Positions 32,520-47,139 of a DNA stretch of 64,000 nt are shown here, one piece after another. The notes under the pieces were generated by a model. That model saw nothing but the letters and a program-made list of their open reading frames with translations. It did not search any database and was not told the DNA's origin. This DNA is from Diphasiastrum complanatum (lineage: Eukaryota > Streptophyta > Lycopodiopsida > Lycopodiales > Lycopodiaceae): assembly GCA_029204225.1 (NCBI GenBank), contig CM055103.1, positions 55,127,199 through 55,191,198 of the forward strand. Direction: 5' to 3'. The stretch's first letter is position 1; each line of letters starts with the position of its first letter. Position numbers and translations under genes: made by a program.

Positions 32520-34130
32520 GATGCCAGGGAAGGGATCAGAACGACTATTTCTGCAGCTTGGGGCTCGGTCTAAGTAGAGGATGCGTCTTTGGACCTGGTA
32601 AATCTTGCTAATCAGGCATTTGGACTTAAGATTTGCATAAGAACGTGATTTTTGAGTGTTGCTAGAATAGCATGCATGCATGCCTGGAATGGTGAGGTTT
32701 CTTGAGAGACTACATTTCCTAAGCTTCTAGGTCAAACCTTCAATAAGTGGAATTTAGAACACCAATACCATGGCTTAGCTAGCCTCCACTCAATCTGCTT
32801 AAGGGAATCCACCTAGTATCAACCCTCTTTTGAAGTCTCTCTTATCAGAGGAGATATGGCATATGAAGGGCCAGACTCCAGAAAAGGGGGAAGTCCAGAC
32901 CCGAAACCAACGAGATAAAATCAACATAATCCGAGACCAACATGCAAAAACAATGTGCAAAACCAACCCCACACAGGTAAGCACCCAACCAAAACCAGGA
33001 CTATTGTTAGCCAGTCGATAGAATGTTTCTAGAGGGACCATGAGGAGGTTAGCAGCCCCTAGATGGTGCCAGAGGGACCATGAGGAGGTTAGCAGCCCCT
33101 AGGTGGTGTCAGGAATCACGTCGGCGACCACCACACCCCCATGTAGACTTCTCATACCCCACTACCCCGTGTATACTTCTCATACTACAAGACCACAATA
33201 TCTAAGTGCTCAGGTTTTTTTTGTATTGTAGAGGCATCTTTAAAAGTACAATGTTCATGTGACTTTAGAACCATAATTTTGCTCTGAGCCTTCCAAATGG
33301 ACAGACATCTAGTAAAAAGTTGGCTCATAGCACATGATAGGTTGCCACATAATGCATGCACATTTCGTGGATGTGCACATCATTGGTTGTTCACATGCAC
33401 ATTTCGTCAAATTTATTATATTTTTTTTTAAATTGTAAAAAAGTTCAACGCAAAATGGACATACAAATAAAAAAAATTGCAAAAAACAAAACAAAAAAAA
33501 ATTGAAAAAAGAAAACGTGGAAAAGACAATCCAAAAAAAAAAAAAATATCTTTCCACATGGCATTACGCAGGAAAAGGCATGCCTGCCCTCTAGCGCCCA
33601 CCTCACAAGGCATAAAGTCGAACATGGGCCTTTCCCCCCACAAGAAGTATGTCGCGAGTCTTGTACGTTTTATAATCTATCCTATTCCTCACCATTATTG
33701 GGGTTGAGCTGAATGCTTAGAAGTTCATAGACTCGAACTCAATGGTAACACACTACAAGCACATGCATGCCCACAATAGTCGGGAGTGATACCCAAAGTT
33801 GAAAATTTGTGGCTATGTGAAATGATGTTGGCTGTTGAGCCCTAACTTTCCAGCTCATCATGCCTTGTCAAATCATGGTTTATTGGGTTAACTAGGGTTA
33901 ACTCGTAGCACCAAAAAGTTCAATGTTTTAAAATTTTGCTTACACACATTTTCAATACGATAGCTTTCTACACATAACAAATGCCGCCATCAAGGAAACT
34001 GTGCTCCTCAATTAACTATATACTTCTCTTCAATAAAAACGATGACAATGGATCATGGGAGCCAAACACGTATTCAAAAGGAACATTATGAAAAATCAAT
34101 AAGACAAAACTATCATTCTAATCTTATTGA
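32520..34130. other. No recognisable gene
   Basis: Holds a 41-bp direct repeat (AGAGGGACCATGAGGAGGTT) at about 33029-33110 and poly-A/T stretches at 33420-33545, otherwise featureless. Confidence 0.55.
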
Positions 34131-34339
34131 AAGGCCAGAATTCTAGATTTTAGAACATTGTCAGGAGGAAAATCTATATCCGAAAAACACTCTATATTCA
34201 TGCTTCTTGTTCTTTGGCTTGGGGGTGAGGCTTCTAGAGTTTGATTGGATGCTTCTACTTGGTTGGGTGGTTTCTCCATAGTGTGTTATCATTGTGTTTG
34301 TGATTTGTAAGCGAAGCATCTAAGGAGCTTCCCTTATAG

Positions 34340-34351
34340 TGGTATCAGAGC
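34340..34351 (+). promoter_or_regulatory. Retroelement primer-binding site remnant
   Basis: TGGTATCAGAGC after CTTCCCTTATAG, the 3' end of an LTR whose start I could not place. The sequence downstream is (GT)n and not gag, so only this junction survives. Confidence 0.6.
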
Positions 34352-34543
34352 AAGGCTTACAAGTTTGGAGAGGTGGTGCTTTTCATTGGAGCTTGGTGGT
34401 AATCAGCTAGTATTCTCATCCAAGGAGAGGAGCAAGGTTGCAAGTTGGTGGATCTTCCCAATTTCAATTTGCATGATCCATATCTCGTGCGTCGATGCCG
34501 ACGAACGTGCATCAATGCTGGATATCATGTGTGCCCTAATGGC

Positions 34544-34574
<31 letters not shown>

Positions 34575-34721
34575 ATGTGCTATGTGTGTGTTGTGTGTGT
34601 GCCATGTGTGTGTTTATGGAGGATGTGTGTGTTTACGAAGTGTGTGTGAGTCTAGGGAGTGTGTGTGTGGGTTGTGAATTAGAATTAGGCTGTAGCTTTA
34701 GGCTTTAGGCTTAGACTGAGT

Positions 34722-34782
<61 letters not shown>

Positions 34783-34960
34783 TCTGTGTGTGGGGCTACG
34801 TGTGTTTGTGGTTGTGCGCACTATGTGTTGTGTGTTGTGCATTGTGCATGTATTTGTGTGCGTGCTATGTTTGTGTGCATATGTGTGTGTGTGTAAGAGT
34901 TAGAGTGGGTATTTATGGATGTGTGTGTGCGTGTGTGTATGGGCTGAATTGCTTTGGACC
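34544..34960. repeat. (GT)n-rich tract
   Basis: Blocks of GT dinucleotides at 34544-34572 and 34721-34780 with imperfect TGTGTG sequence between and after. Confidence 0.9.
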
Positions 34961-34969
34961 ACATGACTT

Positions 34970-36185
34970 TTGTACAAACAAACTCTGCAAGTCCATAATA
35001 CCTTAGTGAACATATCGATACAGTCTGTTTGGCCCACAAAGATCCTAAGGGTATTAGGGTTGTGATAGTTCTCATTTGAAGAAGAATGATTAGAAATCCA
35101 AATGCAGAATAAACACCAGGCACGACCCTGCATTGATTACTATTCGATAAATCGATTGAGATTCGAATGATGTGCAGTAGGGCACTCGTGTTTTGCAAAG
35201 CGATAAATGAGTCTATAAACTGGACTGCTTAAGAATAAGAAATACCACCACTCTAGATGCATATCCAAAGCCTCTGCCATCCTGGAGCAAAGAGCTGCAA
35301 AATGCATCAAATTCATGGCAATCTAGCTACACTAGAGTAGAGCATATGTGCATCCACGGGCACAAGGAAGAAAAACAGCAACATTCCAGTGTCCATGTCA
35401 AAAGTACCTCATAAAGAACAGTTGTAGGCTCTCTTGGTAGAAAAATGCCTTGTATGAGCATGTCATCTGAAAACTGAATCCAAATAACTGAAAACTTAAA
35501 CTTTCACTTTGCTGCTGCTGCTTGCTTCTCTGTATGAATTTGGAATCAACATTTGGGACTCTTTCAATTTTTCCTCCTCCTAGCAGCTTCTGACTTTGTT
35601 TTCGAAACTGAAAGCTCTAAAAGGGATTCTAGTAGTTGAATTGTAGCTGCTGAATTATTGGGTGATGGGGAAAAGACACAAGCTGATAATAACAATGCAT
35701 ACACTCATAGACTCAAAAACTCATATAACACTTTGAGCTATCTAAAGGAAAGAGAAGTTTCAAAAAACAGCATCAGCTAAAAGAAATAAGCGTTGCAATG
35801 AAGCATACTTTCAAATAGTTTCGTGCCTGAGGCCATAGGTAAGGGAGAGAAAAGATGTGAAATCATAGGGATTGAAGAGGCTCGTATGCTTAAGCCTCTA
35901 GATTGAGCCTCTACCATTGGGGTGGTTACCCATAGTTGCCAAATGAGTTCGAGCTACAATTAAGGTTATATATGATACAAAATATCTCTAACTTGTTTGG
36001 AGTTTGTATGCATCTACATGTAATAATCACCTTGAACCTATGAATCTTACTATCGTGCATTTTTGTCTTGGTGATTAACATAATCAAGTGGAGATATACC
36101 GAATAGATTTATGTAATGAGCAACTTCACACCAAATTTAGCAACTCTCCCTCCTATCAAACTTCACATTTTTTTTTATCTCAAAC
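34970..36185. other. No recognisable gene
   Basis: Short ORFs only. Confidence 0.5.
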
Positions 36186-36188
36186 TTG

Positions 36189-36388
36189 TCAACTGAAACT
36201 GGCTTTGGATGAAACAACTGCTTCAATGTCTAAAATGGTTGACTCAGTTTCTTCTGATGGAGATTCAGAAACATCCATAAAAGGCCTCCCAGGTGCCATG
36301 ATCATGCAAAACTTGATCTCAACGCAATCACACTTTTCAAGTTGATTCCTTAGTGCACCAGAACAGTCCAATAGCCTTGTCTGGCAAA
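36189..36388 (-). pseudogene. Possible isolated exon of unknown gene
   Basis: After a TTTTGCCAG acceptor the minus strand reads LLDCSGALRNQLEKCDCVEI, KFCMIMAPGRPFMDVSES and ETESTILDIEAVVSSKASF, then stops. Composition looks coding. I do not recognise the family and see no partner exon. Confidence 0.3.
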
Positions 36389-36743
36389 ACTAATAATTAT
36401 TTCAGGAAAAGCTGGACATGAACACCCTATTCTAGAGCTTCTCAAAATGTTTGATAGATCTAAGCAAATGACGTTTTCGAAAAAGATAGTGAACGTCACC
36501 AGAATACTGATGCATGAAAGTCAAGAACATAAACACGACAAATACCCATATATGCATTTTAACATGAAATTGAGAACTTTCGGCTGAGAAGATTCAAATT
36601 GATTTGAACAGCTTTCCAAAGATTCAAACTGAGCAGTTCTTTACAAAAAATATGTCACTATTATATTTTGATAAAGTTGTAATTTACAGAATTTAAAGGA
36701 ATTAAGAGATGTTAATAGAATTAACTGTAACTAATACTGATAG

Positions 36744-36749
36744 TATATA
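36744..36749 (+). promoter_or_regulatory. TATA-like element upstream of candidate peptide ORF, copy A
   Basis: AGTATATAGGGG, 205 bp before the first ATG. Conserved in copy B at 40386-40391. No other core element seen. Confidence 0.35.
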
Positions 36750-36948
36750 GGGGAGCATACTTGCTTACGATAGACTGAGAAGAGTCTTAGCTTGTCTAAT
36801 CTCCAGCTTATGATCTCACTGGTTGTAAGACAGCTTTATTGAACTTCATATCTGCCTGTTTGTGTGCTCAGCTTGACTACACTTTTAGCAAGCTTCGGCT
36901 TCCTAAAGAGTCTTCCCATCGGCACTATAAGATCAAATAAGTTACTCA

Positions 36949-37620
<672 letters not shown>

Positions 37621-37826
37621 TATGTTTTTCATTTGTTAACCCTCGAATACATCCTGAACAGATCATTCTAGTAAACCTTTTTAATATTAAATTGACCAAA
37701 TGCAAAAGATTACCAATGATAAAAACTGTTCTAGATCAAGATTTGTAGTGAATTTACATGCCCAATTAGTGTTCTTCACCACCCCCTCTTAGATTCCAAT
37801 GCAACAAAATCTGCAGTAATGTCAAG

Positions 37827-37943
37827 TCAAGTCAATAGGTGAGGCGTAGATGGAAGGAGTTCAGGAGCCCCACATGCCTTGTGAATCTGGAATTTTTTAG
37901 GGCATGAGATGTCTTGCAATGCTCGAAAACCCTCAAGGGGTAC
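37827..37943 (-). pseudogene. HECT E3 ligase exon, pseudo-copy II
   Basis: After TGTTGCAG: VPLEGFRALQDISCPKKF, then HKACGAPELLPSTPHLLT and a stop. Open but diverged, and the HTC-splice end is lost. It pairs with copy I (same ELLPS variant). Confidence 0.75.
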
Positions 37944-38475
37944 CTGCAACAGATATAGCCATGCTTTAATCTGAACATAAGCTACTGAAAAATGTCTTCA
38001 AATTGATCAGTGATAAATTATGATGCCTTGCTTAACTCTGTTGTCTTCACTTATCTACCCAAAAAAAGGATCTCCTCCTCCCTCCATGCAACTATGCCTT
38101 AAAATAGCCAAGCTAACCTTGAAAACTTTTTAGGACACTGAAACACATCAAAAGATCTAAACAGCCCACCAAATAGAAGAAAAAAGAGAAAATGTTCTGC
38201 TATCTCAGCTCGGATAAAGTGCAAACTACATTTGTTGTTGGCTGCGATGCCCTCCTCTGCTACTGCCACAATCGGGAATTTGGTACAGTTTGACAGGATA
38301 CTAATCCACCTTCAGAAGAGTATGATTCAGTTGAAGGTACTCTCTATGGTCAAATACAAAGAAGGGAGTGCACATCTGGTTGACTTATGCAAGTTTCTCA
38401 CAGATTAAGTTGAATTCAATCAATGTTATCTTACCTATATAACAGTGAAAGTATTCCTAATTTTCTTCCACGTAC

Positions 38476-38582
38476 CATGTGTGCGCAGATGGAAGGCGTT
38501 TAGGAGCCCCATATGTCTTGTAAATCTGGAATTTTTGAGGGCCTGAGATGCCTTGCAATGCTCTAAAACCCTCGAGGGGTAC
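38476..38582 (-). pseudogene. HECT E3 ligase (UPL1/2-type) exon, best-preserved copy III
   Basis: A 107-nt exon with intact TGTTGCAG acceptor and TG|GTACGT donor. It reads VPLEGFRALQGISGPQKF, then YKTYGAPKRLPSAHT plus two bases that would complete the catalytic Cys codon (HTC) in the next exon. In UPL1/2 that cysteine accepts ubiquitin. No following exon (FNQLDLPEY) is found at lower coordinates, so it is a single-exon capture. Confidence 0.8.
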
Positions 38583-39513
38583 CTGCAACAGATACAGCCA
38601 TACTTTATTCTGAACATAAGCTATTGAAAAATGGCTTCAAACTTAAATGGTTGCAGTGTCCATTGCAGTCCCGATTCAGTGAGGCTTCGTCAACAACCAG
38701 ACGTGCGACGGTGCGAGTAGCAGAGAGGATTAGTGTGGCAAGGTCTCTGACTTCCATTAGATATCTAAGAGATTAGCGTAGCCCAATCAACTTCATGATT
38801 AGAGATCAAAGATCAGCATAGCTCCGATCAGCATGTAGAGTGTTGGCTATCAGAAACCGCATTAATTTCAACTCAACAAAAGGGATTCTTCCATTTCCCG
38901 ATAAGAACAACGATTTCTGGAGACTGCAGAGCTACTCTAGCAGTGTGATGCGATCCACCTCACCCACATGAAGAACATCACATGAAGAACATCAGAATTT
39001 GTAAATAACAAATGCAGCACCAACAATAGAAGGAATTGGTGCAGAAGTGGCTACAGGGATTGTTGCAAAGAGTGTTGGAGTTAAAGGTTCGTCGTTCCCT
39101 CCACCCTTTCTTCTTGCCTTTTCTTTTAAAGAAGACATGAGAGAAAACCTGAGCTGAAACGTCGATTGAATGAGTACGACACCTACATCAAGACTTCACA
39201 AAAGATGGATGCTGATGCAATCAACTCTCTCCTCAATCCCTTAAGAAGCTATGAATCCAACAGTGTCGTGAGAGTGGGCACCGTGCCGCAGAGCTCTGTC
39301 ATCCAGAGAGAGAGAGAGTGATCAAGGAGGTCCACACGCATGTAATCAGCAAAGAACGACCAACCTTCCGCTAGAACCATCTTTGAGACAACCGTGAGCT
39401 GGATTCTCATCGCTGAGAGATAGCCCCAGAATATGAGACAACCGTGAGAGGAGAGCCATTGGAGCCATTGGGAGAGCCGCTCTCATAGGAGACATGCTAG
39501 GAGAGGAGAGCGG

Positions 39514-39685
<172 letters not shown>

Positions 39686-39710
39686 AGGGGGACAAGAGAG
39701 ATATTTAAGA

Positions 39711-40273
39711 TCTGGACAATTTTTTGAGGTCATAGCCACATAGTTTCATGCAATCCAATTGTATTTGAGTCACTTGTGGATGTTTTTGAGTGCTTTTGTG
39801 TGCTTGAGTTTTCTCCATCAAGAGATCATTGGAAAGATTGAAAGCGTTGGAGATGGATGCAATCGAAGAAGTGGGATGGTGGGCTGGCATGTAATTGTTG
39901 CTCGTATCATCTCCAAGACTCTCATCCTCTTCTCTGATGGCGTCTTCCATTGCTTCTTGCAACATAGTGTACGGCTTCCGTCGTTTGAGTTCTCTTTTGA
40001 TACTACGTGGTAACCTAGCGAGGAACCACATTATCACCACGTGATCGGGAGTTAGGATTGTATTGCACTCAGATAAAAGATGCTTGATCCGTTTGATCTA
40101 ATCCTGAACTCTTTCTCGTTTACCCATTTTCATTTTGCTCAATAGGAGAAACGGGTCTTCTAGACTTTTTCTTGGTTTAAAGAGGGTGATAAAGGCCACT
40201 TTAATCATCTCCCAGGTGGCTTTTTCTTCTTCTAATTGATTGAAGAACCAATCTTGCGCTGTTGCTACTAATG
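39711..40273 (-). mobile_element. Second copy of the gypsy-gag/copia-leader mosaic
   Basis: Near-identical to 5862-6413, including the junction between copia leader and gypsy gag. The minus-strand gag ORF (VIMWFLARLPRSIKRELKR) is preserved from 40040 to 39705. It lies exactly between the two 3-kb units. Confidence 0.85.
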
Positions 40274-40590
40274 AGTAGTTCTTTCCAAAAAATATGTCAC
40301 CATTATGTTTTGATAAAGTTGTAATTTACAGAATTTAAAGGAATTAAGAGATGTTAATAGAATTAACTGTAACTAATACTAATAGTATATAGGGGAGCAT
40401 ACTTGCTTACGATATACTGAGAAGAGTCTTAGCTTGTCTAATCTCCAGCTTATGATCTCACTGGTTGTAAGACAACTTTATTGAACTTCATATCTGCCTG
40501 TTTGTGTGCTCAGCTTGACTACACTTTTAGCAAGCTTCGGCTTCCTAAAGAGTCTTCCCATCGGCACTATAAGATCAAATAAGTTACTCA

Positions 40591-41127
<537 letters not shown>

Positions 41128-41334
41128 TATGTTTTTCATTTGTTAACCCTCGAATACATCCTGAACAGATCATTCTAGTAAACCTTTTTAATATTAAATT
41201 GATCAAATGCAAAAGATTACCAATGATAAAAACTGTTCTAGATCAAGATTTGTAGTGAATTTACATGCCCAATTAGCGTTCTTCACCACCCCCTCTTAGA
41301 TTCCAATGCAACAAAATCTGCAGTAATGTCAAGT

Positions 41335-41451
41335 CAAGTCAATAGGTGAGGCGTAGATGGAAGGAGTTCAGGAGCCCCACATGCCTTGTGAATCTGGAAT
41401 TTTTTAGGGCATGAGATGTCCTTGCAATGCTCGAAAACCCTCAAGGGGTAC
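41335..41451 (-). pseudogene. HECT exon, pseudo-copy II'
   Basis: Copy of 37827-37943 with one inserted base (GATGTCCTTGC against GATGTCTTGC) that breaks the frame. Confidence 0.75.
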
Positions 41452-41983
41452 CTGCAACAGATATAGCCATGCTTTAATCTGAACATAAGCTACTGAAAAA
41501 TGTCTTCAAATTGATCAGTGATAAATTATGATGCCTTGCTTAACTCTGTTGTCTTCACTTATCTACCCAAAAAAAGGATCTCCTCCTCCCTCCATGCAAC
41601 TATGCCTTAAAATAGCCAAGCTAACCTTGAAAACTTCTTAGGACACTGAAACACATCAAAAGATCTAAACAGCCCACCAAATAGAAGAAAAAAGAGAAAA
41701 TGTTCTGCTATCTCAGCTCGGATAAAGTGCAAACTACATTTGTTGTTGGCTGCGATGCCCTCCTCTGCTACTGCCACAATCGGGAATTTGGTACAGTTTG
41801 ACAGGATACTAATCCACCTTCAGAAGAGTATGATTCAGTTGAAGGTACTCTCTATGGTCAAATACAAAGAAGGGAGTGCACATCTGGTTGACTCATGCAA
41901 GTTTCTCACAGATTAAGTTGAATTCAATCAATGTTATCTTACCTATATAACAGTGAAAGTATTCCTAATTTTCTTCCACGTAC

Positions 41984-42090
41984 CATGTGTGCGCAGATGG
42001 AAGGCGTTTAGGAGCCCCATATGTCTTGTAAATCTAGAATTTTTGAGGGCCTGAGATGCCTTGCAATGCTCTAAAACCCTCGAGGGGTAC
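41984..42090 (-). pseudogene. HECT exon, pseudo-copy III'
   Basis: Copy of 38476-38582 with both splice sites but a CAG to TAG change, giving QKF-stop-IYKTYG. Confidence 0.78.
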
Positions 42091-43006
42091 CTGCAACAGA
42101 TACAGCCATACTTTATTCTGAACATAAGCTATTGAAAAATGGCTTCAAACTTAAATGGTTGCAGTGTCCATTGCAGTCCCGATTCAGTGAGGCTTCGTCA
42201 ACAACCAGACGTGCGACGGTGCGAGTAGCAGAGAGGATTAGTGTGGCAAGGTCTCTGACTTCCATTAGATATCTAAGAGATTAGCGTAGCCCAATCAACT
42301 TCATGATTAGAGATCAAAGATCAGCATAGCTCCGATCAGCATGTAGAGTGTTGGCTATCAGAAACCGCATTAATTTCAACTCAACAAAAGGGATTCTTCC
42401 ATTTCCCGATAAGAACAGCGATTTCTGGAAACTGCAGAGCTACTCTAGCAGTGTGATGCGATCCACCTCACCCACATGAAGAACATCAGAATTTGCAAAT
42501 AACAAATGCAGCACCAACAATAGAAGGAATTGGTGCAGAAGTGGCTACAGGGATTGTTGCAAAGAGTGTTGGAGTTAAAGGTTCGTCGTTCCCTCCACCC
42601 TTTCTTCTTGCCTTTTCTTTTAAAGAAGACATGAGAAAAACCTGAGCTGAAACGTCGATTGAATGAGTACGACACCTACATCAAGACTTCACAAAAGATG
42701 GATGCTGATGCAATCAACTCTCTCCTCAATCCCTTAAGAAGCTATGAATCCAACAATGTCGTGAGAGTGGGCACCGTGCCGCAGAGCTCTGTCATCCAGA
42801 GAGAGAGAGAGTGATCAAGGAGGTTCACACGCATGTAATCAGCAAAGAACGACCAACCTTCCGCTAGAACCATCTTTGAGACAACCGTGAGCTGGATTCT
42901 CATCGCTGAGAGATAGCCCCAGAATATGAGACAACCGTGAGAGGAGAGCCATTGGAGCCATTGGGAGAGCCGCTCTCATAGGAGACATGCTAGGAGAGGA
43001 GAGCGG

Positions 43007-43133
<127 letters not shown>

Positions 43134-43219
43134 GGAGGAGGATCGGGAGAGAAGGAGAGGGGGAGTAATGTGTTAGAGAGGGAGAGCGGGAGTAATGTGT
43201 ATGTGTTTGAGTTTGAATT

Positions 43220-43555
43220 AGGACGGGGTAATGTGTATGCATGGGGGCAGGATGCATACATCCTTCTCCAATGCATGCATCTAAAAGTTTTAGTTATTTT
43301 TTTTTGAGAAAAGTAGATGATAGGAGGATGCAGCCACCATGGGTGCATCCACCTATCCCATACATATGCATATGACATGTATGGGGAGGAGGGCCATGCA
43401 TCCTTTTCCCCATACATGCATCCTCCTCCCCAGTTTTTAATTCAAAAAGTGTGTATGCATGGGTGAGAAGAGGAGGATGCATGGGTGCACCCATACACAT
43501 GCGCAAAACTATACGTAAGTTTAAATATATATATATATATATATAGATAGATGCA
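43220..43555. repeat. ATGCAT-rich repeat, copy 2
   Basis: See 4880-5150. It ends with (TA)n and GATAGATGCATCC. Confidence 0.75.
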
Positions 43556-43562
43556 TCCCGAA

Positions 43563-45645
43563 ATATGGATCACGACGCAAGATGGATGTTGATCCAAGAT
43601 ATTGGAATTCCCTCCTTGCAGTCATACTTCTGAAAACCTTGAAAATTCTCATCGACTGGGGAGCACATGGTGACAGAGAATGCTCTCTTGAGATTGGATG
43701 TGGCGGTACCTCTGTTACTCATGTAGGGCCTAACCACCATTAGAAGTGATGCCCCTTGACTTATTTAGGACTTTTGGGTTGAACCAATCCCCTACTAGAA
43801 AAGGACCTAACATCTATATTGTGGACATGTTGAACTTCTTCTTTTTCCTCTACTCCCCCACTATGGATAGGATCTATGGGCTCTATTTCAAATCATCTTC
43901 GTTGAACTTGTTGATGAAGCGGATCTTGGAGGTTTGAACCTTCCATAATGATTGTTAGGGCAATTTTCGGCAGGGGATTGGTCCAGCCAAAAAGTCCTAA
44001 AAAAGTCAAGGGGTACCACTACTGATGGTGATTATGTCCTACGTGAGTAACGGAGGTCCTGCCACATCCAATCCTAGGGGCTTCCTCTGTTACCCCATGC
44101 TCCCAAGCCAATCAGAGTTTTTCCAAGCTCTCAAAAGTATGAATGTAAGGAGGGGGTCTTATTCTTTTTCATTATTTTTCCTTGCTGTATAGAGTGCTCG
44201 TGGGGTGCAAGTTATACACACCGCCTTGTTTGATAACCGGTGGTATTTTCGTCGACCGTCGAGTCCAGGTATTTTGCTAGACAGTAGCGACGACGGGTGT
44301 GACTAGTGTGTCGTTTTAACCAAGGTGGTGTTTTTCAACCGCGGATGGTGGACGGCCTGCTCTTGTGTTTCAAAGAGGTCGAGCTGACTGACTCAAGATA
44401 TCCACAAAGCATTTCCTTTGCAAATACAGTATCGACACTTTTTTGACATTAGATGGACAATGTAGGAATCAACTTGGCTTTTAAAACTCAAGAATTTACG
44501 ACTACTAACAAGCACTTTTCTTACCATGAGCATTCAACGGGAAAAACCATCGCAAAAGCCACCTAGCACCTAACTCAATTCCATATATTAGAATACAATA
44601 CAGTGCACTTGTGCATGGAAGTACCGCTAATGATTCACGACATATGCGAGTAACAATGTAGTCAAGTTGCAACCAGGGCATTCAGTATACTTAAAAAAAA
44701 TGACAACAATAAAAATGAAAGTTGCCTCATGTGAGAGAAAAGGCGGCGTGCCGCAAGAGCTTGCTAGTCATGAATGTTTCGGAGATCAAAGCCTGATTCT
44801 ATCCATTCCCAACTTCATGAAGATAGAGCCAAGTGGAAGGATAGAGAGCAATGGTTCACTGGCAGCGATGAAGAATGAGAAGCCTTTGCATCCAATTGCT
44901 CTGTGCCAGCGATGAACAGCAGAATAGAATTCACACTCAATCAATTCTCTATCTGTGGTTAAGACGGAATTAAGTCTTTGGCAGCGATGAAGGACAGAGT
45001 AAAATATTCAATCAGCTCCGAAGAGTATATGACAACAACCTTCTTTATGAATGGTGCTAATATTTGTGAATGGTGCTAATAACTGAAACATGATTCTCAT
45101 TGACGATTGTCTGGAGTGCATTGAGAAATAATAGGAGTTCACTTGATCGTTGTCATAGAAGTGCAAATGTCTACCACAGTAAAAGTGCGATGCGATTGAA
45201 TGACAGAAAAATTGCACTATAGACTTCTCTGGGATCAGTGAGTGTTGGCCACAAAAATGCATCGCCAAAAGAAATGTATTTAATATCTGCCACAACAAGT
45301 GCGATTGCCAATAATGGATTCGTTGGCCCAAAATGTGCTGGTCCTAGAGGATCATACCAGTGATCATCAAATGGAGGTCGTGTTGAATGATTCAAACCTC
45401 TGCGAAGAATTTATAAACTTTCACAGATCAAAACATAGAATCTGTCCTGTATACTTTCGGGACTGAGCATCACGATTCTGAATGTTCTCCTTGATTGTTG
45501 TGTACTTCCGGATGGCTAATCTTGCTTGGCAAGTGCAAATACATGTAACTACACCAGAGGGCAGATAGCAGCTGTGTGGAACACAAGAATAGGCGTTGCA
45601 CAAGTAGCACCAGGAGGAGGTTGGCCACGTGGCAGAACAACCACT
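43563..45645. repeat. Second copy of the 23.6-29.1 kb block, with 3.4 kb missing
   Basis: 43563-43890 equals 23646-23975, and 43890-45645 equals 27404-29098. The 3.4 kb between them in the first locus, including the CACTA and copia gag remnants, is absent. The join lies in CTCTATTTCAAATCATCT, with a few bases of microhomology. Confidence 0.88.
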
Positions 45646-47135
45646 CCAATTGGGTTTCCCTCCAATTTTGGATAGTTCCTAGTCTTTTTTAAATTTGAAT
45701 AGGTAGGGAGGCATGAATGGACCAATAGGATTCAGAGGCCAAAGTCCTCCTCTCTACTATAAAAAGAGACCAACTCGAGTTTTCTACAGATGTACATATT
45801 TTCATTTAAATAAAACAGATTGGTTCTCTTGTGAAATGGATTTATTAATGTCCTTGCTCTCTATCACTTTTTCTTCATCTCTCATGCTTTCTTTGGAATT
45901 GTCAGTGTTGGATTTGATTGTTATTGGGTTTGCATGTTTTTATACTTTTTATGAGAGAGAAAGGGAGAGAGAGAAAGAGTAAGCTATCTTCATTGAGGAT
46001 CTTAGTGTTAATGATTGTAGTGTTAATGCTTAGTGTTAATGGATGTTAGAGTTAGATGTGAATCTCCCATTCATGCTGAAATCGCTCTCATGGGAATGAA
46101 CCTACGCGTGACAACTACCTTCATCTCCTTGATGCTAGATTAATTAGATCTTGGGTTGAGGATAGGCAAGGAAAGAAACCCACTACACATAGTAACTTCA
46201 AAAGTCTTATGGTACTCCAAATGTGGCCATGTGGAGTAGCATATGGTGTGTGACATTATGAGTAGCATTTCTTGTAACTAGAGTTGGGTCCAGTGTCCAT
46301 GAGGGTTACATGGTCACACACACACATACTTCTAGAACATATATCATCTTATAGAACTCACTTCCTCATTCTTGACTTTTAGCTTTTGGCTACTTGATCT
46401 CACTTCCTCGTCTAGCATTTACATAATCTGGCTTGAGGGTGAAGCTTTTGTGTATTGATCTTAGCCCTCTAGCTAGTTGGGTGGTTTGGCTCAATGGTGT
46501 CCATTTGGTTGTCCTTATAATTATATCTTTAGTTGCATTTCACAATGCCATCAAAGTAAATGCTTGCATAGGTGGTGTTTTGGAGCTCTTATTTCTAGGT
46601 TTTTGGTAGAAAATCACTATTTTTTTCGTACTATTCTTTTTCTTGGTGGATCTATGTTACGAGATCGTAACTGTGATGAACCTAATAGTACTATTAGGTG
46701 CAGCTAATCATTGTAGGAAAAAAGACAATGTAGGTCAAAGGCATGCATTCGGCAATATGAGAGCCAACAATGCATAATCAATCACATGCATATTCGTTAG
46801 GATCCATGCAGTTCTTCAACTAGTTCTTCAGCCATGCGGTTCCCCATGTAATTGCCAGCATAATGTGGACACCAAGTGGACTCTCTTCTAGGGTAAGCAT
46901 GTGTGGGTCCTATTTGCAAGCCTTTTAGCTTCTCATTAACAGCTGTGGTGAGGTCTGAGGTGAGCTTTCTAATAATGCTCACTATTTTGGATATGCAACT
47001 TCTCTATGGCAAATATCATCATATCAGTGCTATTGGTCATAGAGGTGGAAGCATCATCATTAATCTTGTCCTTGCGCTTGGCTCATCGTTCCTTTCAGCA
47101 TCTTCTCTCATTTCTAGACTAATTAGAGACAAAGC
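45646..47135. other. LTR-like sequence, no gene
   Basis: Contains CTCTACTATAAAAAGAGACC (TATA-like, about 45755-45775) and an AATAAA at about 45810. Around 46200-46480 it resembles the LTR-like sequence at 54960-55250 (GTGGAGTAGYAYATGGTGTG). No coding gene seen. Confidence 0.45.
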
Positions 47136-47139
47136 TTGT

